A stretch of 64,000 bases of DNA from Rhizobium sp. L43 (GCF_002531725.1 NZ_NWSQ01000014.1:124001-188000); one strand, 5' to 3'. Numbered from the stretch's first letter, positions 41,569-50,903 are shown. Numbers and translations are program-made. The notes: generated from the sequence alone by a model not told the origin.

Positions 41569-43002
41569 ATGCATTATGCTTTGAAGGCTAGCGCGCTTGC
41601 GCTGACGCTCGGCCTCGCCGCCACCGCCTCGCCGGCCTGGGCTGACTTCTGGTCCGATGCCGGGGCTAAATACAAAGGCGTGACGCTGCATGGCGTCACC
41701 GAAAGCACCCCGCCATCGAACTACATCAAGAACGTGCTTGCTCCGGAATTCGAAAAGAAGACCGGCATCAAGGTCGACATCGAGACGACGTCCTGGGATC
41801 AGATGTACGACAAGGCCATCAAGGACATGGAAGCCAAGACCGGCATCTATGACATGGTCTATATCGAGCAGGACATCATCTACTCTTATCTCGCCAGGAA
41901 TTTCCTCGTCGACATCACCAAGACGCTGAAAGACCAGCCGGATCTGAAGGCGCCGACCTATGACGACTCGAACTTCACCAGCTTTGCCGACTACTTCAAG
42001 GACACGAGCGGCGATCTCTTCGGCGTGCCGATGGAAGCCTTCCTGAAGACCTATCTCTATCGCAAGGACCTGTTCGACGATCCGAAGATCAAGGAAGCCT
42101 TCAAGAAGGAAACCGGCAAGGAGCTGAAGCCGGCAACCACCCACGCGGAATATACGGAGATTGCCGAATTCTTCACCAAGTACGGCAAGGACAACGGCCT
42201 GGAACTCTGGGGCACGACCGCTCAGGCCCATACCGGCCATCCGGCGTCCTGGTATGAATTCTTCGAGTCCATCGTGCCGACCTTCGGCGTCTACAATTGG
42301 GGCATCGACGCCAAGAACAATTATGCGGCGACGGTCGAACACGGCGGCTCGATGAACGGCGACAAGGCGAAGGCCGCGCTGAAATATTGGCTGCACCTGC
42401 GCGACATCGCTCCTCCGGAATCGACGCAGTCGACCTGGACGGAAACCGCAACGACCTTTGCCGCGGGCCGTGTCGCCCAGGGACTGATCTATGGTGAGAA
42501 CGCCGCCTGGATCGCCAGCGATCCGGCGCAGTCGAAGGTGGTTGGCCAGGTCGGCTTCGCTCTGCCGCCGCTCGAGCCGGGCGTGCTGGACGATGCGAAG
42601 GCCGGAAAGGGCTATATCGGCTATTACGATGGCGGCGCCTTCGGCGTGCCGGTCACCTCGAAGAACAAGGAAGCGTCGCTGCTCTTCCTCGAATTCATCG
42701 GTCAGAACGAAGTGCAGCCCGATTGGGCGATCGCCGCACCGCGCATCACCAACAAGGCGACCTTCGACGATCCGAAGGTGAAGGAAATGGACGTCAAGCT
42801 CGGCGGCTTCTATACGATGCTGAAGGACGAGGGCAAGCTCTTCGCCGGCGCTCCTCCCTACCCCTTCCATGCGCAGGTGCGTGAAGCGACCGCTCCGATC
42901 TTCTACGACATCCTGACCGGCAAGATCGGTCCCGATGAAGGCCTCGACCAGATGGCGGCCAAGGCGGAAGAGGAGCTCACCTCGCTCGGCTATCGCAAAT
43001 AA
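41569..43002 (+). CDS. ABC transporter extracellular solute-binding protein (sugar alcohol)
   Basis: A 477-residue periplasmic binding protein. Signal peptide at 1-24 (ALALTLGLAATASPAWA, cut before DFW). The mature part has the family-1 binding-protein pattern with VTLHGVTESTPPSNYIKNVLAPEFEKK, YDMVYIEQDIIYSYLARNFLVDI and a C-terminal half with VTSKNKEASLLFLEFIGQ. The cluster around it indicates a polyol ligand such as galactitol, altritol, ribitol or arabitol. Strong GGGAGGATTGG before the ATG at 41569 sets the start. A strong hairpin follows its stop, a typical way to keep more binding protein than permease message. Confidence 0.88.
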   Translation: MHYALKASALALTLGLAATASPAWADFWSDAGAKYKGVTLHGVTESTPPSNYIKNVLAPEFEKKTGIKVDIETTSWDQMYDKAIKDMEAKTGIYDMVYIEQDIIYSYLARNFLVDITKTLKDQPDLKAPTYDDSNFTSFADYFKDTSGDLFGVPMEAFLKTYLYRKDLFDDPKIKEAFKKETGKELKPATTHAEYTEIAEFFTKYGKDNGLELWGTTAQAHTGHPASWYEFFESIVPTFGVYNWGIDAKNNYAATVEHGGSMNGDKAKAALKYWLHLRDIAPPESTQSTWTETATTFAAGRVAQGLIYGENAAWIASDPAQSKVVGQVGFALPPLEPGVLDDAKAGKGYIGYYDGGAFGVPVTSKNKEASLLFLEFIGQNEVQPDWAIAAPRITNKATFDDPKVKEMDVKLGGFYTMLKDEGKLFAGAPPYPFHAQVREATAPIFYDILTGKIGPDEGLDQMAAKAEEELTSLGYRK

Positions 43003-43015
43003 ACATCCTCCCGAC

Positions 43016-43042
43016 TGACGGGTCGTTTCCGACGACCCGTCA
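43016..43042 (+). other. Intercistronic hairpin after the binding-protein gene
   Basis: TGACGGGTCGT and ACGACCCGTCA, 11-bp perfect stem with a 5-base loop, 13 bases after the stop codon. No T tract follows. It likely protects the upstream mRNA segment and separates expression of the binding protein from the permeases. Confidence 0.75.
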
Positions 43043-43097
43043 TCTTGCGCTCCTATACGGAGCGGACGTCCACATAGCGTTCAATGGGGGATAGGCG

Positions 43098-43973
43098 ATG
43101 CATTCGCAGAAGCTCGGATGGCTGTTGCTGTCACCGACCATCATAATCCTTGGATTGTTCGGGATCTTCCCGTTCATCTACGTCCTCTGGGTCTCGTTCC
43201 ACGCATGGAACCCGTTCGCGGCCAATCCGGGCATGGTCTTCAACTGGGCAGACAATTATCGGCGGCTGGTCTTCGACCCGCAGTTCCTGGCTTCGCTCGG
43301 CATAACCCTGGCATTCGTCTTCTTCGCGGTCGTGTCGGAGCTGGTCCTCGGCTACATCCTCGCCCAGGCACTGCTGAAAGACTTTCCCGGAAAAGCGGTG
43401 TTTCGCACCATCCACACCCTGCCGCTGATCATGGCGCCGATCATCGTCGGCTCGGTCTGGAAGCTGATGACCACGCCGTCGATCGGCATCATTCCCTATC
43501 TGCTCCGAAGCTGGTTCGGCTACGACCTGAATATCGGCCAGAGTGCCGTCGCGGCCTTCACCGTGACCGTCATCATGGACATCTGGCACTGGACGCCGCT
43601 CGTTACCCTCTCGCTGATCGCCGCCCTCGTCTCGCTTCCGTCGGACCCGTTCGAGCAGGCGCAGATCGACGGCGCCGGCAAGAGCCAGATCTTCTGGCAC
43701 ATAACGCTGCCTTTGATCCGCCCGGCCCTGCTCGCCACAGTGTTCATCCGGCTGATGGACGCGCTGCGCACCGTCGACGAAGTGCTGATGCTGACCGGCG
43801 GCGGTCCGGGTTCATCGACGCGCTACATCGGCGTCCATATTTTCCGGGAAGTCTTTCCGAAGACGAATTACGGCTACGGTTCGGCCATATCCGTCATCGT
43901 CCTTTACCTCACCATCGTCGTCTGCTGGCTGCTCTATGTCGGCTTGATCGCGCCCCGCGTGAAGAGAGGTTGA
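43098..43973 (+). CDS. ABC transporter permease (MalF/UgpA type)
   Basis: A 291-residue membrane protein with six hydrophobic segments. First segment GWLLLSPTIIILGLFGIFPF; the EAA loop EQAQIDGAGKSQIFWHITLP couples to the ATPase. The ATG at 43098 begins the first membrane span. Stop and the next start are separated by 4 bases, so the two permeases are coupled. It forms the membrane channel with the next gene for the polyol bound by the periplasmic protein. Confidence 0.9.
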   Translation: MHSQKLGWLLLSPTIIILGLFGIFPFIYVLWVSFHAWNPFAANPGMVFNWADNYRRLVFDPQFLASLGITLAFVFFAVVSELVLGYILAQALLKDFPGKAVFRTIHTLPLIMAPIIVGSVWKLMTTPSIGIIPYLLRSWFGYDLNIGQSAVAAFTVTVIMDIWHWTPLVTLSLIAALVSLPSDPFEQAQIDGAGKSQIFWHITLPLIRPALLATVFIRLMDALRTVDEVLMLTGGGPGSSTRYIGVHIFREVFPKTNYGYGSAISVIVLYLTIVVCWLLYVGLIAPRVKRG

Positions 43974-43977
43974 CGTG

Positions 43978-44814
43978 ATGAAGACCCAGACCCCCTGGCT
44001 TCCCGTCGTCCTGTGGACCCTGATAAGCCTCGCGACGCTTTTCCCGATCTACTGGCTGTTCGTCATATCGGTGAAGCAGCCCTTCGACCTGTTCTCGACG
44101 CCCGACGTCATTCTCCGGAGCTTCTTCTGGAAGAACTACCAAGACGTGCTGACCAATCCGACCTTGCGCGGCTACATGCTCAATTCGCTGATCATTTCGT
44201 CGGGCAACGCGCTGCTCGTCACGACGCTCGGCTTTTTTGCCTGCTACGCCCTGACGCGCTTCGAGCTTGCCGGCAAGGAAAGCATCTTTTTTTGGACGAT
44301 CACCAACCGCATGGCGCCGCCGGCGGTCTTCCTGCTGCCGCTCTTTTTGCTGCTGACGCAGGTCTACAGGATCGGCGACTTCTCGCTCGCCGATTCCAGG
44401 CTGGGCATGATCCTGGTCTACTGCTCCTTCAACCTTCCCTTCGCCATCTGGACGCTGCGCCCGACCGTGGAGGGGATCCCAAAAGAGCTGGACGAGGCCG
44501 CCTATATGGACGGCGCCAGCCCATGGGTCGTCCTCTACGACATCGTCTTTCCCCTGGCGCGGCCCGGACTTGCGGTGACGCTGATCCTGACCTGGGTGTT
44601 TGCGTGGAACGAATATCTGCTGGCGGCGACGCTCACCAATTTCAATGCGCGGACGCTGACCACCGGCCTGTCGGAATATGTGACGACCACGGGAACGGCC
44701 TGGGGCATCATGGCGGCGATCTCAATGCTGACACTGGTCCCGGCGCTGATCGTCTTTTCGGTGGTGCAGCGTCACATCGTTGCCGGCCTCACCTTCGGCG
44801 CCGTGAAAGGATGA
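43978..44814 (+). CDS. ABC transporter permease (MalG/UgpE type)
   Basis: A 278-residue second permease. N-terminal span VVLWTLISLATLFPIYWLFV, coupling loop ELDEAAYMDGASPWVVLYDIVFP, and a C-terminal span SMLTLVPALIVFSVVQRHIV. AAGAGAGG precedes the ATG at 43978; a GTG lies 3 bases earlier. The stop is 4 bases before the small membrane protein start. Pairs with the upstream permease. Confidence 0.9.
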   Translation: MKTQTPWLPVVLWTLISLATLFPIYWLFVISVKQPFDLFSTPDVILRSFFWKNYQDVLTNPTLRGYMLNSLIISSGNALLVTTLGFFACYALTRFELAGKESIFFWTITNRMAPPAVFLLPLFLLLTQVYRIGDFSLADSRLGMILVYCSFNLPFAIWTLRPTVEGIPKELDEAAYMDGASPWVVLYDIVFPLARPGLAVTLILTWVFAWNEYLLAATLTNFNARTLTTGLSEYVTTTGTAWGIMAAISMLTLVPALIVFSVVQRHIVAGLTFGAVKG

Positions 44815-44818
44815 AGTC

Positions 44819-45025
44819 ATGACGTCTCCATCAGGAAATAACGAACGCAAGCCGGGCTTTCTGCCGATCGAAACGAACTGGTTCGACCGGTTGTTCATCT
44901 CGGTGGTGATCTGGGTCGCGCTCTCGCTGTTCTGGATGCGGTTCATCGAGCCGTTCGGGCTTTCGGTCTGGTTTGCGGCAGCCATTTCGGCGGTCCTCGG
45001 CGCCTATCTCGTCTGGAAGGGATGA
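44819..45025 (+). CDS. Small two-span membrane protein in the ABC operon
   Basis: A 68-residue protein with two hydrophobic segments (LFISVVIWVALSLFWMRF and VWFAAAISAVLGAYLVW) joined by a short loop FIEPFGLS. AAAGGATGAAG precedes its ATG at 44819. Similar small proteins (DUF2160-like) are seen in polyol and glycerol ABC operons and may stabilise the permease. The name of the family is not certain. Its position between permease and ATPase argues that it is a functional part of the operon. Confidence 0.65.
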   Translation: MTSPSGNNERKPGFLPIETNWFDRLFISVVIWVALSLFWMRFIEPFGLSVWFAAAISAVLGAYLVWKG

Positions 45026-45083
45026 GCCGATGAATTCCGTCAACGCCAAGATACAAGCTGAGCTGCTTTAGGGAGGAACGACA

Positions 45084-46145
45084 TTGGCAAATGTACAGGT
45101 GAGCGACGTCACCAAGAAGTATGGCGCGCTTCAGGTCATGCACGGCGTCAGCGTCGACATCGAGGACGGCGAATTCGTCGTGCTGGTCGGCCCCTCCGGA
45201 TGCGGCAAGTCCACGCTGCTGCGAATGATCGCCGGTCTCGAGACCGTCAGCGGCGGCGACATCCGGATCGGCGGCCGTGTCGTCACCAACGCTCCGCCGA
45301 AGGAGCGCGACATCGCCATGGTGTTCCAGAGCTATGCGCTCTATCCGCACAAGACGGTCGCCGAGAATATGGGCTTTCCGCTGAAGATGGCCAAGCGCCC
45401 TAAGGCGGAGATCGACGAGAAGGTCGGCAGGGCGGCCGAGATTCTCGACCTCAGCCGTTATCTCGACCGCTATCCGAAGCAGCTGTCGGGCGGGCAGCGT
45501 CAGCGCGTGGCGATGGGCCGCGCGATCGTGCGCGATCCGAAGGTCTTCCTGTTCGACGAGCCGTTGTCGAACCTCGACGCTAAACTCCGCGTCACCATGC
45601 GTGTCGAGATCAAGGAGCTTCACCAGCGGCTGAAGACCACCACCGTCTACGTCACGCATGATCAGATCGAGGCCATGACGATGGCCAACAAGATCGTGGT
45701 GATGCGCGACGGCAGGGTCGAGCAGATCGGCAAACCGCTCGATCTCTACGACTTCCCGGTCAACCTCTTCGTCGCCGGCTTCATCGGCAGCCCATCGATG
45801 AACTTCCTGCAGGGCCGCATCGCCACCCGCGACGGCGGGAAGATCGTCGTCACCGACCAGGGTATCGCCCTGCCCATGGGACATACCAATGCTGAGGAAG
45901 GAAGAGCCGTGACCTACGGCATCCGGCCGGAGCATATTACGATCGGCGACGAAGGCGTTCCGGTGGAGGTCTCGGTGTTCGAGCCCACGGGGTCGGAGAC
46001 ATTGATCTTCGGCCGCACGGGCGGCGTGCCGATCGACGCGCTGATCCGCGAGCGCATCGAGGTCGATCCCGGACGGACGATGTACTTCCACATCGATCCC
46101 CGACGTGCGCATATCTTCGATCGGGAAACGGGCCAGAGACTGTAA
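45084..46145 (+). CDS. ABC transporter ATPase (UgpC/MsmK/MalK type)
   Basis: A 353-residue ATPase: Walker A GPSGCGKST, Q-loop VFQSYALYPH, signature LSGGQRQR, Walker B VFLFDEPLSNLDAKLR, H-loop VYVTHDQIEAM, and the C-terminal TOBE/OB regulatory domain (YGIRPEHITIGDEG). It energises the polyol permease. The start is the TTG at 45084, preceded by GGGAGGAACG, since there is no nearby ATG in frame and the first strand MANVQVSDVTKKYG must be included. The SDR gene begins 12 bases after its stop. Confidence 0.92.
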   Translation: MANVQVSDVTKKYGALQVMHGVSVDIEDGEFVVLVGPSGCGKSTLLRMIAGLETVSGGDIRIGGRVVTNAPPKERDIAMVFQSYALYPHKTVAENMGFPLKMAKRPKAEIDEKVGRAAEILDLSRYLDRYPKQLSGGQRQRVAMGRAIVRDPKVFLFDEPLSNLDAKLRVTMRVEIKELHQRLKTTTVYVTHDQIEAMTMANKIVVMRDGRVEQIGKPLDLYDFPVNLFVAGFIGSPSMNFLQGRIATRDGGKIVVTDQGIALPMGHTNAEEGRAVTYGIRPEHITIGDEGVPVEVSVFEPTGSETLIFGRTGGVPIDALIRERIEVDPGRTMYFHIDPRRAHIFDRETGQRL

Positions 46146-46157
46146 GGGAGACGATCC

Positions 46158-46883
46158 ATGGAGTTCAAAGGAAAGACGGTCATCGTGACCGGCGCCGGAA
46201 AAGGCATCGGACGCGAAATTGCCAGGATGCTCGCCGAACGGGGTGCTGAGGTCGTCGCCCTGACGCGGAGTGCCGCCGACGTCGAAGCGCTGCGTGGGGA
46301 GCCCGGTTGCCGGGCCATACAGGTCGATCTTGCCGATGCCGATGCGACCAGGCAGGCTGCGATCGCTGCCCTTCCCGCCGATTTCCTCGTCAACTGCGCC
46401 GGCACGACCGAGCTCCAGTCGTTCCTGGAGACGACAGTCGAAGCCTTCGACCGGGTTGTCGCGGTCAACACCCGTGCGCCGATGATCGTCGCCCAGGAAT
46501 ATGCCCGTTCGCTGATCAAGCAGGGCCGCAAGGGCGCCATCGTCAACGTCTCGTCGGTCGCCTCCTTCATCGGTCTCCCCGACCACGCCGCCTATTGTGC
46601 GTCGAAGGGCGGGTTGGACGGCTTGACGCGGGTCATGGCCAAGGAACTCGCGCCGCACGGCATCCGCGCCAACGGAATCCATCCCACGGTGACGCTGACG
46701 CCGATGGCGGTGAAGGCATGGAGCGATCCCGAGAAGGCCGCGGGGATGAAGCAGCGCATTCCCGTCGGTCGCTTCGCCGAGCCAGCTGACATTGCCGAGG
46801 TTGTTCTTTTCCTGCTTTCCGATCAGGCGGCCATGGTGAACGGGATATCGATGCCGGTGGACGGCGGTTATATGATCGCGTGA
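46158..46883 (+). CDS. L-xylulose-reductase-like SDR (DCXR family)
   Basis: A 241-residue SDR resembling animal dicarbonyl/L-xylulose reductase: VTGAGKGIGREIARMLAERGAEVVAL, AFDRVVAVNTRAPM, GAIVNVSSVASFIGLPDHAAYCASKGGLD with the YxxxK pair, and RANGIHPTVTLTPM. It would interconvert a polyol and a ketose such as xylitol and L-xylulose or a hexitol and a ketohexose. Last gene of the transporter operon. GGGAGACGAT precedes the ATG. It strengthens the idea that the transporter imports sugar alcohols. Confidence 0.85.
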   Translation: MEFKGKTVIVTGAGKGIGREIARMLAERGAEVVALTRSAADVEALRGEPGCRAIQVDLADADATRQAAIAALPADFLVNCAGTTELQSFLETTVEAFDRVVAVNTRAPMIVAQEYARSLIKQGRKGAIVNVSSVASFIGLPDHAAYCASKGGLDGLTRVMAKELAPHGIRANGIHPTVTLTPMAVKAWSDPEKAAGMKQRIPVGRFAEPADIAEVVLFLLSDQAAMVNGISMPVDGGYMIA

Positions 46884-46892
46884 GGTTCAGGA

Positions 46893-47144
46893 TTAACGTG
46901 TCGTACGATCCCGCGATTGCGATACGGGAAGCGGCGACGTTGGCCGCCGCACCAATCGGCGCAGCTCATCCTGATCGATAAAATGATCCGTCACGCCCGC
47001 CTCTTTGTCCGGATGGCTGAAAACAAGACCGTCGGAATCCTCGAGCTTCAGAGCTTGCTCCGTATTCATGATCCCGAGCGCCTGGCGCTCGTACTCGGAC
47101 TCGAGCGCTGCCTCCACGATGGCTTTTTTCTTGCGCATGTCCAT
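46893..47144 (-). CDS. Small hypothetical protein under a stress-type promoter
   Basis: An 83-residue basic/acidic protein starting MDMRKKKAIVEAALE. No membrane segment, no known motif; the first half is helical (EYERQALGIMNTEQALKLED). GGAACGGAGGAC precedes the ATG at 47144. A perfect GGAAC-N16-CGTT promoter lies 20 bases further upstream, so it probably belongs to the general stress regulon. Convergent with the polyol transporter operon, 9 bp from its last gene. Confidence 0.65.
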   Translation of the reverse strand: MDMRKKKAIVEAALESEYERQALGIMNTEQALKLEDSDGLVFSHPDKEAGVTDHFIDQDELRRLVRRPTSPLPVSQSRDRTTR

Positions 47145-47164
47145 GTCCTCCGTTCCTCAGAGGT

Positions 47165-47189
47165 AACGGACGGCCGGACTCGCGGTTCC
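47165..47189 (-). promoter_or_regulatory. General stress (EcfG/RpoE2-type) promoter
   Basis: Minus strand: GGAAC (47189-47185), exactly 16 bases, CGTT (47168-47165). Full consensus match, 20 bases upstream of the start codon at 47144. Confidence 0.82.
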
Positions 47190-47575
47190 CACCGGGGATT
47201 CACGATATGAGACCGGCTGAAACGAAAGCTGCCGGCTGTCACGGCAGCGCGGATTACGGGTTCAACCATCGATGCACGTGTCCTCAACGGCGCTGAGCAA
47301 CCGTTTGATCCGGTTTCTCCCCGTTCTATCCAAGTTGCGCAGGCAATATCGGCGGCGCTTCAGCAAAAGCATTCTTTGTTAACTTGTAGACTGCACTTAT
47401 TGGCTCCAGTCCCATCGAGCAATGTCTCGATGCGCTGTGAGCTTCGGCGCCGCTGCCGAACTCGCCACGTCACGAATGAATCGTGGCGCTTTCCCGCGAT
47501 GCCCATAAATGCACGACGTCTTGATGCTGCTCTCGAGGGGCTGCCGGACCGGTTTGCTTCCAACGACTGAGGTAA
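47190..47575. other. Non-coding gap upstream of the GGDEF gene
   Basis: About 385 bp with no credible gene or RNA; overlapping frames at 47376-47570 lack ribosome sites. It should hold the promoter of the diguanylate cyclase gene. No clear -35/-10, sigma-54 or stress element was found for that direction. Confidence 0.5.
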
Positions 47576-49645
47576 ATGCATGATCTCGAGCAGCCTGCTG
47601 GTTATTGGCATGCGAGCGGTCGACGCAATCGGGTTGTCGATCATGCAGGCCGGATCGTCGAAATGAGCGGTACCGGCATGAGCGCGTTGTTGAAGATCGT
47701 CTTGAGACCGAAGGTGGAGCGGAAAACCCGCCATACGCTGGCGTCGCGGGCGTTGCGGCTTGCGACACTGCGCATCGCGCTCGTCTGCGCTTGTGCGGGC
47801 GGCGTGTCCTATTTCATCAATCATTCCGCACTTGAGCAGTCGGTGCGCACGCAGCTCTCTCTTTCGACCGAACAGGCCTTGCAGCGCGAGTCTCTGCCAT
47901 TCCGCGAGGTGAAGGACCTCGAGAAGAATTTCCTTGCCGAGTTCGACAGAATCTACGCGGTAACGGAAGCCCGGCAATCATTGGCCCGGAATTTCGACGA
48001 CATTTTCTATCGCCATGAGGACGGATCCTACACCCAACGTCCGGGATTGTTTGAAGGCGACCCGTTGCCGGACGGGCGCAGGTTTCCCGGCATGTCGGCG
48101 ACTTACGCGCCTGACGTGACGCCGGATGAGGATGTGAAGACACGGTTTGCGCTATCCTATCTGCTCTCTTACCAATTCGGCTCCGCTGCAAAGGGCCGGC
48201 TCTTCAACTTCTACGGAGTGGTTCCGGAAAAAGGCTTCCCGATCTACCAGGCTGCCGACATCGCCAAGGTTTTCAAATATGAAGGCCCGGATGCGCTGAA
48301 GCTCGAGACCTTCGAATTTTTCTCCCGCGGGTTCGGTGGGCCTCAAAACGATACTTTCTTCACGCGCATCTATTGGGATCCGTCCAACAATGCGTGGATG
48401 ACGACGATTGCGACGCCCGATGCGCCCGACGCTTCGGGCAGACATCGCATCATGGCCTGTGTCGACGTGCTGCTCGACGATCTGATGAAGCGAACCGCCA
48501 ATCCGACGCTGCCGGGCGCGCGGGCGACGATCTTTGCGGCCGATGCTCAGGGAACTCTGATCTTCGACGGCAAATACACCGATGCGATAACGGCCAGCGC
48601 CGGCGAAGCCTCGATTTCCTCGCTTGAAATCGCCGACTACCAGCCATTGCTGAAGGCAAGCCAGTCGATCGGAGCGGGTTCGGTGTCGCTCATCGACAGC
48701 GATAGCGAAATTGCCGCCGTCGGCCGGATCCCGGATACGCCCTGGGTGCTCGCCGTCCACTATCCGAAATCTCTGATGCGACCCGCCATCCTCACCAATC
48801 TCGGGATCGTCGTCGCGGTCGGGCTGCTCACTCTGTTCGTCGAACTCTTCATCCTCCGTTCGATCCTGCAAAAGCAGGTCGCCGAACCGCTGGTGAGATT
48901 GATCCGCGCCACGCAGCTGGTCGGCCGTTCCGGCGTTACCGTTGCCAACGACGCCCTGCCCACGCACTCCGACGACGAGATCGGCGAGCTTGCCCGCGAT
49001 TTTGCGTCGATGGCCGCGCGCGTTCACGCAGCCCATGAAGCGCTTGAGGGAAAGATACGGGATCGGACGTCCGAGCTGGAGCGGCTCAATCAGAAGCTCC
49101 TGACGATCAGCCAGACGGACGAGATGACAGGCGTGGCCAACCGGCGTCGCTTCGACGAGGTTCTCGCGAGCGAGCTCGCCGGGCTTGGGCAAGGTCAGGA
49201 CTTGCTGATGCTTGCGATGGTGGATGCCGATTGGTTCAAAGGCTACAACGACCGATACGGCCATCCGGCGGGAGACGCCTGCCTGAAGCAAATCGCCGGG
49301 GTGCTGGAAAGCAACACGCGGAGCAAGCAGGACCTCGTTGCCCGCTATGGCGGAGAGGAATTCGCCGTCATTGCGCGGATCGCCTCAGCCAGCAACGCAC
49401 CCGTCATCGGACAGGCCCTGTGTTCGGCAATGGCCGCCGTCAAGCTGTCCCATGAGGGATCGCCTTTCGGGCAGGTGACGCTCAGCGTCGGCATTGCGCT
49501 GGCAGCACCCGATCAGAATATCTCTCCGGAAGCGCTGTTGCTCGAAGCCGATCGCGCGCTTTATCGCGCCAAGCAGCGAGGCCGCAATCAAGCCGTCGTT
49601 GCCGAGCCTTCTCATGACACGCAGATGCAGCAGATAGGCGCCTGA
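47576..49645 (+). CDS. Membrane diguanylate cyclase with periplasmic sensor and HAMP
   Basis: Up to 689 residues. One span near residues 65-80 (ALVCACAGGVSYFI), a large periplasmic Cache-like sensor (about 85-395), a second span GIVVAVGLLTLFVELFILRSI, a HAMP-type linker (LPTHSDDEIGELARDFASMAARV), then a coiled segment and a GGDEF domain with the active motif RYGGEEFAVI. It makes cyclic di-GMP. No EAL domain. The ATG at 47576 has GAGGT only 2 bases away; ATGs at 47663 and 47678 are alternatives that would drop an atypical N-terminal tail. Signal unknown. Confidence 0.88.
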   Translation: MHDLEQPAGYWHASGRRNRVVDHAGRIVEMSGTGMSALLKIVLRPKVERKTRHTLASRALRLATLRIALVCACAGGVSYFINHSALEQSVRTQLSLSTEQALQRESLPFREVKDLEKNFLAEFDRIYAVTEARQSLARNFDDIFYRHEDGSYTQRPGLFEGDPLPDGRRFPGMSATYAPDVTPDEDVKTRFALSYLLSYQFGSAAKGRLFNFYGVVPEKGFPIYQAADIAKVFKYEGPDALKLETFEFFSRGFGGPQNDTFFTRIYWDPSNNAWMTTIATPDAPDASGRHRIMACVDVLLDDLMKRTANPTLPGARATIFAADAQGTLIFDGKYTDAITASAGEASISSLEIADYQPLLKASQSIGAGSVSLIDSDSEIAAVGRIPDTPWVLAVHYPKSLMRPAILTNLGIVVAVGLLTLFVELFILRSILQKQVAEPLVRLIRATQLVGRSGVTVANDALPTHSDDEIGELARDFASMAARVHAAHEALEGKIRDRTSELERLNQKLLTISQTDEMTGVANRRRFDEVLASELAGLGQGQDLLMLAMVDADWFKGYNDRYGHPAGDACLKQIAGVLESNTRSKQDLVARYGGEEFAVIARIASASNAPVIGQALCSAMAAVKLSHEGSPFGQVTLSVGIALAAPDQNISPEALLLEADRALYRAKQRGRNQAVVAEPSHDTQMQQIGA

Positions 49646-49678
49646 GTTCCCTCATCTCGGACTTGCGATTCCTTTCAC

Positions 49679-50656
49679 TTATTTCCGCTCTACCGTCAAA
49701 ACCATTGGCATGGCCCAGTTGACCTGAAGAATCGGCCAGCGCAGCAATTTGACGTTGTCGTCGTCAACCTGCGCCTCCCATCGCGCATAAAACTTTTGAC
49801 TATAGCCGTTCAGCCGGACGCTGCGGTGCGCGAGGGGGCCGCCGTCGAGGTTAAGGGCGACCTTGAGATCGAGCGGCGACGCCTTGAGAAATTCTGCCAA
49901 CCGATCGAGAGAAAAGAACGCCTCCTTCGTCGTGCCGATCACGATGCGGCCTGAGCCGTCCTTCGCGACAAAGGTTCGATTGGCCAGCCAGTTGCTTTTC
50001 ACGTTCACATGAGTCTGGCCATCGTCGCCGATCAGAAGCGGATAGGAAACCATCGCATTCGTCGCCCCGGCAAGGGCACTTCCCCAATCTTGATGGGTCA
50101 GGTCACGGATGTCGGCGGAGTTTGCGTCTGCAAAGAAGGCGCCGGCCTTCGCATCATACTGCTGGGGTCCCATCGCTACCCCCTCACTGATGAAGGGCGT
50201 GTCGGGCCGGCCATGCATGTCGTAGTAGCTGCCATTGACGATCAGCACGGCCTTCGGCAAGGCATGTTCCCATTCGTCGATACCCGTATCACCCTTTGGT
50301 GCATTATGGACGACGAAGCGGAAGCGCGCCGGATCAATCCGGCTGAGAAAAATCCGGTCGACTTCGCGTCCATCGGCCAGCACCGGCAGTTCCGCCACCT
50401 CGAAGCCAGGCTCCGGCTGTTGCCAGGCCAGCGGCCCCGGCTGCGCGGCCGGAACCGGGCTCTTCAACGCCAATTGCATGGAGGCGGATAGCCGCTCGTC
50501 GTCAGGCTTCACGGTGATCCAATAGGTTCCGCCGCGACGCAATACCGTGTTGAACCCATAGGCGCCCGCGACTTGCCAGAGCAAACCTGCGCCAACGACA
50601 ATCACAATGACCAAGGCTGCGGTCAGCCCGAATAGGAGCTTGCGAATTACTGACAT
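49679..50656 (-). CDS. Phosphodiester glycosidase (NAGPA/DUF2233)-like exported protein
   Basis: A 325-residue protein with an N-terminal membrane anchor (LLFGLTAALVIVIVVGAGLLW) and a periplasmic domain of the NAGPA/phosphodiester-glycosidase family: VNGSYYDMHGRPDTPFIS, VSYPLLIGDDG, RTFVAKDGSGRIVIGTTKEAFF and ALNLDGGPLAHRSV. The family includes enzymes that cut N-acetylglucosamine phosphodiesters and several bacterial exopolysaccharide-linked proteins. Substrate here is unknown. Start at the ATG at 50656; a TTG lies 3 bases upstream. The gene stands alone beside tRNA-Phe. Confidence 0.8.
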   Translation of the reverse strand: MSVIRKLLFGLTAALVIVIVVGAGLLWQVAGAYGFNTVLRRGGTYWITVKPDDERLSASMQLALKSPVPAAQPGPLAWQQPEPGFEVAELPVLADGREVDRIFLSRIDPARFRFVVHNAPKGDTGIDEWEHALPKAVLIVNGSYYDMHGRPDTPFISEGVAMGPQQYDAKAGAFFADANSADIRDLTHQDWGSALAGATNAMVSYPLLIGDDGQTHVNVKSNWLANRTFVAKDGSGRIVIGTTKEAFFSLDRLAEFLKASPLDLKVALNLDGGPLAHRSVRLNGYSQKFYARWEAQVDDDNVKLLRWPILQVNWAMPMVLTVERK

Positions 50657-50903
50657 CAAAAATTCTCTATAAGCAAAGAGTTAGGTTCGGTATGCGGCGC
50701 GATGCGCTCATCGTGCAAATGCAATTTCAAGTGAGGCTTTTCTACGACGCTTGGCTGCACGGAGGGCAGCCCAACACGCGCGCCTCTATGCTCGGAGCAA
50801 TATAGTTCGACGTTCGTTACGACGTTTCGCCGCCACCTTCTGGGGCTGCAAAGCAGCGCGTTTAAGGTGGTCAAGAATCAGCTGATTGGTAAGGAAATCA
50901 AAG

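Noticed and set aside
44943..46682. 579-codon minus-strand frame
   Set aside because: Shadow of the ABC ATPase and SDR genes; repeated Asp/Arg/His-rich text typical of antisense GC-rich frames.
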